Shown: positions 57,657 through 64,000 of the stretch, piece after piece
Position numbering within the stretch: position 1 is the first letter of the stretch
Layout of the letters: each line of letters starts with the position of its first letter
Source of the DNA: Reticulitermes speratus
Lineage: Eukaryota; Arthropoda; Insecta; Blattodea; Rhinotermitidae
Assembly: GCA_021186555.1 (NCBI GenBank)
Contig: JAJKFL010000007.1
Location: forward strand, 26,293,177-26,357,176
Length of the DNA: 64,000 bases
Direction of reading: 5' to 3'
Position numbers and translations under genes: made by a program
The notes under the pieces: generated by a model
Database searches by the model: none
What the model was told of the DNA's origin: nothing
The model's input: only the letters and a program-made list of their open reading frames with translations

Positions 57657-58095
57657 ATAGGGTGCTTAGGATATTTGGGCCTAAGAGGGACGAGGTAACA
57701 GGAGACTGGAGAAGACTACATAACGAGGAACTTAATGATCTGTACTCATCACCAAATATTATTCGGGTGATCAAATCAAGAATGAGGTGGGCGGGGCATG
57801 TAGGACGTATGGGGGAGGGGAGAGTTGCATACAGAGTTTTGGTGGGGAGACCTGAGGGAAGGAGATCAATTAGAAGACCTAGGCATAGATGGAGGGATAA
57901 TGTTAAAATGGATTTTCAAGAAGTGGGGTGGGGGGCATGGACTGAATTGATGTGGCTCAGGATAAGGACAGGTGGCGGGCTCTTGTGAATGCGGTAATGA
58001 ACCTTCGGGTTCCATAAAACGCGGGGAATTTCTTGACTAGCTGACGACCTGTTAGCTTCTCAAGAAGGACTCTGCTACATGGAGTTAGTTAACTG
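57657..58095 (+). pseudogene. LINE family G, best-preserved 3' end
   Basis: A 108-codon frame (57662-57988): [60 protein letters not shown] and [20 protein letters not shown], then VKMDFQEVG and an IRTGGGLL end. This is the conserved C-terminal tail of a non-LTR retrotransposon ORF2. 3' UTR: atgaaccttcgggttccat, gcggggaatttcttgactag, aagaaggactctgctacatg, gagttagttaa. It is the reference for the nine other fragments of this family here. RT and endonuclease domains are absent. Confidence 0.9.
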
Positions 58096-59600
58096 ATGTT
58101 AAATTTAGTCTTGAAAATATATTAAATATATATTAAAAATATATTAAACGTGAAGAGGTATGTATGTACACTATCTCCGTTTCGCCTTTATACAAAATCA
58201 TTAAAACAAAGCTCTTGAAGTTCTAAAGCCCACTACGGCGCTTTCTAACACACAAACGTGCCCAAACATAAACGAAACGCTCAACAAAATAACATCTACG
58301 AACGTAGAACGTTTTAATAACATTCAAATTGTGAAACCGGCTGTATTAAAACACTTGTACAAAATGTCGCACGATTTAATCTCTATTCCAACTGATTTAG
58401 GCTCATATAACTACAATAATGAAAGAACTGTTATGGTCTGGAAAATATAATTTATCATTTAGACATTATATAAGAGCAAATAAAAATAAGTAAACAACAA
58501 ATTTATGCTGAAAATATCGATATGGCATTGGCTATAACGTTTTGGAATATTTGCTTTAGATTTGCACTGAATTCATTAATATAGATTTTCAGGGAATAAA
58601 ATTAAATCCTGTCATAAACACCTGCATTTTTATCATTCTCCTTCCCCCTCTCGCTCTCGGCTTCGTATTTGTTGAGTTTTATTTGGTGGCCTAATAACCT
58701 TTATTAAGGGATCCAAGTGTGTGTGTGTGTCCAATAATACAATTTATGTATCTGTCCACGTATCAACCCACCCACTCAAAACCTAACTACTCTCCTAACT
58801 CACATATAACCTCATCCAAACAGCACCGACCTACATGTTTGTACATTATACGTCTATGTAATTACTGATGCATGTACCCACGTATGTAATTACTTGCTCG
58901 TCTCTTTACTCATCTAGAATGTTACTATACTTGGGAGAATCAGACTCAGATCTCAGTTGTGTCACCGGCCACACAGGCTGATTTTTTATATTCTTTATCC
59001 GTCTGTCCAGAATAATGTCACGCTAATACCGTAAAATAGGCCACGAATTTCCCTTCCATATTATAAAGTATTCGTTATTAATTGCCACCTTTTAATCTCA
59101 GTCCGGACTGTAAAACGTCTGGCGTTCAGCAGCTCTCTTATCTAACACGGCCACTCTAACTACTATCCAGTGTGCATCTACTTTACTACTCAACCGCCCA
59201 GACATCTACTTACTTATTTTCTACTTCTGTGCATTGTTTGACACTGCATCACTATCGAGAGATACCTGCTTCGATTTTCAGTCCCCCCCCCCTCCCCGCA
59301 GTCAAATGCCACTAAAGAACATTACAGTGTTGCATATCCGTTTTCCAATTTGTACAAATACAACGCTTTATGAAACATGTGCGTGGTAAGTAGGGGAAAC
59401 ACAAACAATGACACCTATATACCACTGTTTATTTGTCAATCTTTCCGTTTCCCTGCGCGTCCAAGTTCGTTTGTTTCTTAACAGGCTTTCACCAATAATA
59501 AAACGCACATATTCATGAATTGGACAAGGCAAATTTCTCGTAAAATTGCTCACGGTTTTTCTTCCCTTCTGCCATTCATTACACTGTCTTTTCGAACTGC
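58096..59600. other. Unassigned region
   Basis: AT-rich, with a short (TG)n near 58715. No recognised feature in 1.5 kb. Confidence 0.4.
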
Positions 59601-59614
59601 ATCATCTTCTGTGT

Positions 59615-59897
59615 AAAAAGCCGGGATAGCGCAGACTGTAGAGCGACTAGGTACGGGCTCGACGATCCGGGGTCCGCTTCCCGGCACTAGAAAGAGATTT
59701 TTCTGTTCTTCAAATCGTCCACGTGGGCTCTCAGGCTCACCCAGCGTCCTAATGAATGGCTACGAGGGTTCTTTGTCGAGACTGATCTTAACAACTCATT
59801 TCCATTGAGCGTCGAGGTTAAGAATGTGTGGAGTTATAACTCTATTCCCCCTATATGCCTTCATGGCGTGGACAGGGACTATCTTACCTTTAGCTTT
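59615..59897 (+). mobile_element. SINE group C, near full length, likely target duplication
   Basis: Head gccgggatagcgcagactgt, B-box-like ggggtccgcttcccgg, agagatttttctgttcttca, cgtccacgtgggctctcagg, gcgtcgaggttaagaatgtg, ccccctatatgccttcatgg and ggacagggactatcttacct. atcatcttctgtgt (59601-59614) and atcgtcttctctgt (59898-59911) match at 12 of 14. Confidence 0.87.
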
Positions 59898-59911
59898 ATC
59901 GTCTTCTCTGT

Positions 59912-60284
59912 CACAATCTGCGTCCTAATATCTTACATCTTAACAGAAAACAGACCTGTTTCACAACAGAATACACGATATAAATGTGTAGAAACAAAAG
60001 TCTTCTTTGGGCCTATCCCCCCCCCCTCGCTACAACCCGCAGATGGTCAACAGTCCTCTTCGGACTGACAGAGCATATCAGGCTTCTACACTTGTATTTA
60101 GAAATTCACTGCAGTCAAACTAAGCGGTTAGAGGCTAAATTCTCATCCGAATCTCAGGTACACGAAATAGATTGATAAGCAGCATAACGTCACATTCTCT
60201 TATGCACAAAGGTGCAGTTTTTGAGATAACGAAATATTTGGTAAAAAAACATAACATTTTGGAGCCACTAACATAACAGACTGT
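59912..60284. other. Unassigned spacer
   Basis: Contains a C run of about 10 near 60017. No gene recognised. Confidence 0.4.
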
Positions 60285-60480
60285 CTAAAACACTTCCGTC
60301 CTTATGCCTTTAAAACTCAGCTCAATCTCAGTTTTATCATCCCATTTCCTTCTCGGTTTTCCGAGTGAAAGTTTTCCGAGAGATTTCAGATAAAAAATTT
60401 TGTATACATTTGTATAGTTCATGTGACTTACACGACCACCTGATATCTTCTTTAATTTTACTGCCCTACAGACAATCTCC
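60285..60480 (-). pseudogene. Possible LINE ORF2 C-terminal remnant
   Basis: The minus-strand frame ends GRVSHMNYTNVYKIFYLKSL, GKLSLGKPRRKWDDKTEIEL and SFKGIRTEVF. The GxPRRKWDDxxxxEL pattern with an upstream RVxHM is the usual layout of non-LTR ORF2 tails. It differs in sequence from families G and H. Confidence 0.5.
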
Positions 60481-60506
60481 TGTGAATATTGTAAGTTAAG
60501 CTGCAC

Positions 60507-61939
60507 AGTTAATTAATTACTCACTTCTCTTATGCTCACATATTTTCTTAAACCACTACTCTTTTCAAATGGTGAATTTTTTTATTCTCTTTATATCAGT
60601 ATTCAGTTAACTTAACGATTCTACATTTCTCTTTCCGAAGTATAAGACAAAGAAAGGAGAACACTATATATGAAATGTTAGAAGGCCGTCTTAGTTGAGA
60701 GAAAAGGAAGATCTGGTTTCCACACAGCAGCAAAAAAGAAACACGCTTAAGAGCGCAGTGCTTTCCACAGCAACAGGTTACAGTACGTCTACGAAGAGTC
60801 GTAAAAAAGCTGAAGGCAGACACGTCTGCGTTAAAACGTTGTTCATAAGAAAAACTCTCTGGAGTTTCAGAATTAATAACGATAAAATCTCCAAGAAACT
60901 ACGCGGTGCTCCCTTGTACTATTGATGATTGTACTATTGTGTATCGGATATGCAAACGTTTAGTAACTGAGTTTAATCAATAAAAACTCCGATATGCAGA
61001 TGCAGATAATTTTATCGAGTCTTATGTTGATTAATGACGTTCTTTTTCCCACTGGCAAGTACATAGCTTCGATTACGGAGTGACAATTGTGGTACATGAA
61101 GAGCTTAACGGTGCGAAGAGAGACAGTCGTGGCATACTCAAATCTCGGCTGCTATTCTAGAAATATCGTTAGAACATTTAGAGAAACCATGTATATGTAT
61201 CTATGTATGTATGTGTATGTATGTATGTATGTATGTATGTATGTATGTATGTATGTATAAAAAGTGTCACAGAGGATAGTCGATAATAAGGCAGAGGTTT
61301 GAAACAGGTATCTGTCGGATACAGATTTACAAAAGCCTTATCGCTATCCACAGACTCTCACGGATGATGTCACATAGAGATCTGTAATCAGGAACAGACT
61401 CGGAAAGAAACAGAATATAGGACGTCACCGCTAAGTTAACTTCCTCTTTTGAGATATTCTAGCAAATATCTCTTGAACATCTCTTTTCAAATGTCTTATA
61501 ATGTATACAGTAGTTGAATGTAGCCTTTCGTACAAGAATGACGACAAAATTAGAACACTTGTTTTAATCCGAATGCAGCTTTTTTCCGAAATTATTACAG
61601 TTGGTTAGATATTAAAGAAAAGAACATACACTGTATGATCTCGTAACTGGACTGTTTTTGATAAAACTTCATATTAGAGGTTCCTTTAGGAATGTTTCAA
61701 ACGCCTGTAATTCTTTGCCTCTCTATCTCTGTGACGTAGCATCATCACTCAAATTTTGGACAGATCTTTTTCTAGTCCTACACGGGGCTTTCACTAAAAT
61801 TTCTTGGGAATTTCCAATTATCAGCCATACTGACTTGCAATAAATTTCATTTTACTTAAGACTGTATAAGGTCTTTCATATATATCATAAATCGTAAACC
61901 AAATTTTATAAACAAGTCTGACATTTTGTGCATTTTCTC
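60507..61939. other. Unassigned region with microsatellite
   Basis: Contains the (GTAT)n run at 61190-61258. No gene recognised. Confidence 0.4.
61190..61258. repeat. (TATG)n microsatellite
   Basis: Nearly pure from about 61202 to 61257. Confidence 0.95.
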
Positions 61940-62265
61940 AAAGATCAATTGGAGGATGAGATGGGTGGAGGGTAAGGTGAAAAGCGGACAGGTATAAAGG
62001 CGTTTGATGGCGAAACATGAAGGAAAGAGAAGACTTTAAAGACCTACACGTAGATGTGATGCAAATATTAAAAAAATATCTTAGAAATATTGAATAGGAA
62101 AGTGTATATTACTGTACCTGGCTCAGAATGTGGAGAAAGACTGGCTCTTCTGAACACGCCAATAAACATTCAGGTTCCGTAAAATGCGAGGAGTTTATTG
62201 ACTAGTTGAGGGAGTATTAGATTCTCAAGAATAATTATGCTCCATGGAGTACGTTACATTATAGA
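61940..62265 (+). mobile_element. LINE family G, 3' end fragment
   Basis: ggaggatgagatgggtggag (RMRWxG), ggcgaaacatgaaggaaaga, gacctacacgtagatgtgat, ctggctcagaatgtggagaa, caggttccgtaaaatgcgag and tgctccatggagtacgtta follow the family order. Frames are destroyed. Confidence 0.8.
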
Positions 62266-62965
62266 ATATACACTCTCTCAAACCTTGATACTTCTGAATA
62301 AGGAAAGAAAGTGCTTTAGAGCAAAGTAAACTTCAGGCAGAAGAATGTAGTATTTATTACTTGTTTATTCGGCTGACACCACTGCTTGCCTTCTTTCATC
62401 ATTTTCTTGTCTTTTTAAATTTTCAAGAATTTAAAACTTAAAACTCTTTCACTTCTTTTAAATGATATATTTCTATAACGCAATGCTGCATCTGCACTCT
62501 CTCAATTTCAAACACATACATTATCCTTTTCTATAGGATTAAGTACTTTTATACGAATATAAAAGGAAGAAAAAATCCACCTCCCTACAGTCTATAAAAT
62601 TATTCAATCTTTTAACATCTCACATAACACATTTCAGTTCATTTTCCTGACAAACCTGCCGACCAAGCAGTGACGTTCTCCAGGTGCTTTCGACAGGTAC
62701 CGTGTTCGATTGTGGACCGGGGGTTATCAGTTATCCTTAATTCTTTATTACCATGATTTTCTTCAGCCATTACAGGCACATGTCAAGACTTCCTCCTTTC
62801 GAAACTTTATATACTCTTCATCGTTACCTCCCCATCTGTTTCGGTACGGTACTAACAAATTTCATAGTCGAAATACCTTATTCAATAGCCTAAACCCAAG
62901 CAGCCACTGGTATTACATAACAATTTAAAAGGCAATGATCTCCTTATGTCTATCCACTATGTGAA
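62266..62965. other. Unassigned spacer
   Basis: A tRNA-like stretch with gtgttcgattgtgg near 62702 is too isolated to call. No gene recognised. Confidence 0.35.
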
Positions 62966-62969
62966 GGAA

Positions 62970-63095
62970 TATAAGGAAAATGGAAGTATGGCTCCACTCA
63001 TTCTTAACATCTAAAAACTTCACGCTACCACCGATTTCACCTCCGAGTACTTATCCCGTAGTATCATTTGAAAGGAAGCTAAATGAATAACAAAG
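62970..63095 (-). mobile_element. SINE group C, short diverged fragment
   Basis: Plus-strand ggctccactcattcttaaca and the following ccaccgatttcacctccgag parallel the reverse of the group C 3' half. Head absent. Confidence 0.5.
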
Positions 63096-64000
63096 CAGGA
63101 TTGCATGTTGTCCTCTTCGACCCATCGACAGACAGCAGCATTGCTGCCTCAACATTTTCTACTCGATGTGAACAGCATTTTGTATAATTTCAAATAAATG
63201 CTTGTGGTCATTATACTGACAAGGCGCCTGTCAGTAAATTTACACAAACATAAAGACGTTTGTCTTTCCTCTCCTAATTTCTTTCCTGTTGTCTTCCTCA
63301 CTTTCTTATTATTTCAGTACTGACTTCCTTGTTTCTTCTGTATTACATTACTCATTTTTCTCTTTCGTCTCAGAACACATCACACTTTCCTTCTACAATT
63401 CCTTCTCACTCTTTTTTTATTTGTTTCTCACATTTTCCAAATTTCTCTTGCCTTCTGAGGCGTAAGGGATTTTCTAAGTATCGTCTTCTATTATGAAGGT
63501 AATATTATAAAGTCCTGACTACAGATGTGTTCTTTTTTCATTGCACCCTAAATTTAAGGTTATAGGAATCACGTGATAATAAAAAGGAAACTCTTCATCT
63601 AGGGTAACGGGGAACGAAAGGTCTGTTCCGCCATAGTAGGCGAAATTCCGTCACTACTCAGAAAGCTCATAAATTCCAGCATTGGGTGACAAAGAGCTCC
63701 ACGGGCATGCGGGGAGGGGGCCACGCCGATAAAAGTCACTCTGATAGTAGCAGAAGAGGCAGAAGAAGAGTCGGAGTTTGAATTGAAATGTGGGGAGAGG
63801 CCATTTTTTTCAATCGCCGAACTGTGTTAACATGCAAAGGACGATCGCAGCATCATCTAGCGTCGGCTCTGCTATTTTGAAGTGTCATGTTGGCGATTTT
63901 TATTTTAAATTCTGACTTCAGTTTTGGATCTAATGACGAGGAAGGAGGAAGGACATGATTAAGCGGATAGGCGCTTATTTTGATCTATGCATTTCACTTT
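63096..64000. other. Unassigned right edge
   Basis: 63270-63450 is pyrimidine-rich on plus. From about 63640 to 63900 composition becomes more GC-rich and less repetitive (for example gcatgcggggagggggccac). This could approach a gene, but no coding frame or splice signal is convincing. Confidence 0.35.

Noticed and set aside
1-64000. CRISPR arrays or bacterial operons
   Set aside because: The tandem repeats lack unique spacers and nothing resembles prokaryotic gene layout.
1-64000. Insect telomeric repeat (TTAGG)n
   Set aside because: Looked for it near the satellites; no tandem run was found.

Overview
The window looks like non-coding DNA from a large, repeat-rich animal genome, most likely an insect. 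The SINE and LINE families resemble what I remember of cockroach-type genomes (Blattodea); this is recognition from memory and was not checked by search. I found no convincing host gene. The longest open frames lie in tandem repeats, SINEs or decayed transposons. Every protein I recognise belongs to a mobile element and is broken.

Layout. 0.3-2.5 kb is a 114-bp satellite of about 19 units. 3-5 kb is a patchwork of LINE tail, an inverted-repeat element, and SINE fragments. 5.2-6.0 kb is a 36/39-bp minisatellite. 8-24 kb carries dispersed SINEs, a dead mariner-superfamily transposase (11.74-12.60 kb), a hammerhead-ribozyme-like motif (13.76-13.82 kb), a second 36-bp minisatellite (14.7-15.2 kb) and an inverted dimer with a clear target-site duplication (TSD) at 16.15-16.33 kb. 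A 49-bp minisatellite lies at 24.6-25.1 kb. 27-45 kb holds further SINEs, a pogo/Tigger-like MITE (30.2 kb), LINE 3' ends (33.1, 38.3, 39.1 and 41.5 kb), a second hammerhead candidate (34.4 kb), a large inverted dimer carrying a hammerhead-like motif in each arm (36.4-37.2 kb), an internally deleted transposase (37.8-38.3 kb) and a 46-bp perfect palindrome (43.4 kb). 45-64 kb is sparser: LINE fragments, a SINE split by a small hAT-like element (52.8-53.5 kb), purine/pyrimidine-biased tracts and microsatellites.

Four tRNA-derived SINE groups can be separated (called A-D here). Group A and group B copies often keep both TSDs, so their ends can be placed to the base. Group C is the most numerous and oldest looking. 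At least three LINE families are present only as 5'-truncated 3' ends.

The most interesting theme is a set of short elements built around type-I hammerhead architecture (CTGANGA, stem II, GAAAC, self-complementary stem III of 4-6 nt, closing stem I). Some are solo copies and some are head-to-head inverted dimers. This fits Penelope-like or retrozyme-like retroelements, both known to carry such ribozymes. At least one solo copy and one inverted dimer are bounded by TSD-like direct repeats, so both forms appear to have inserted as units.
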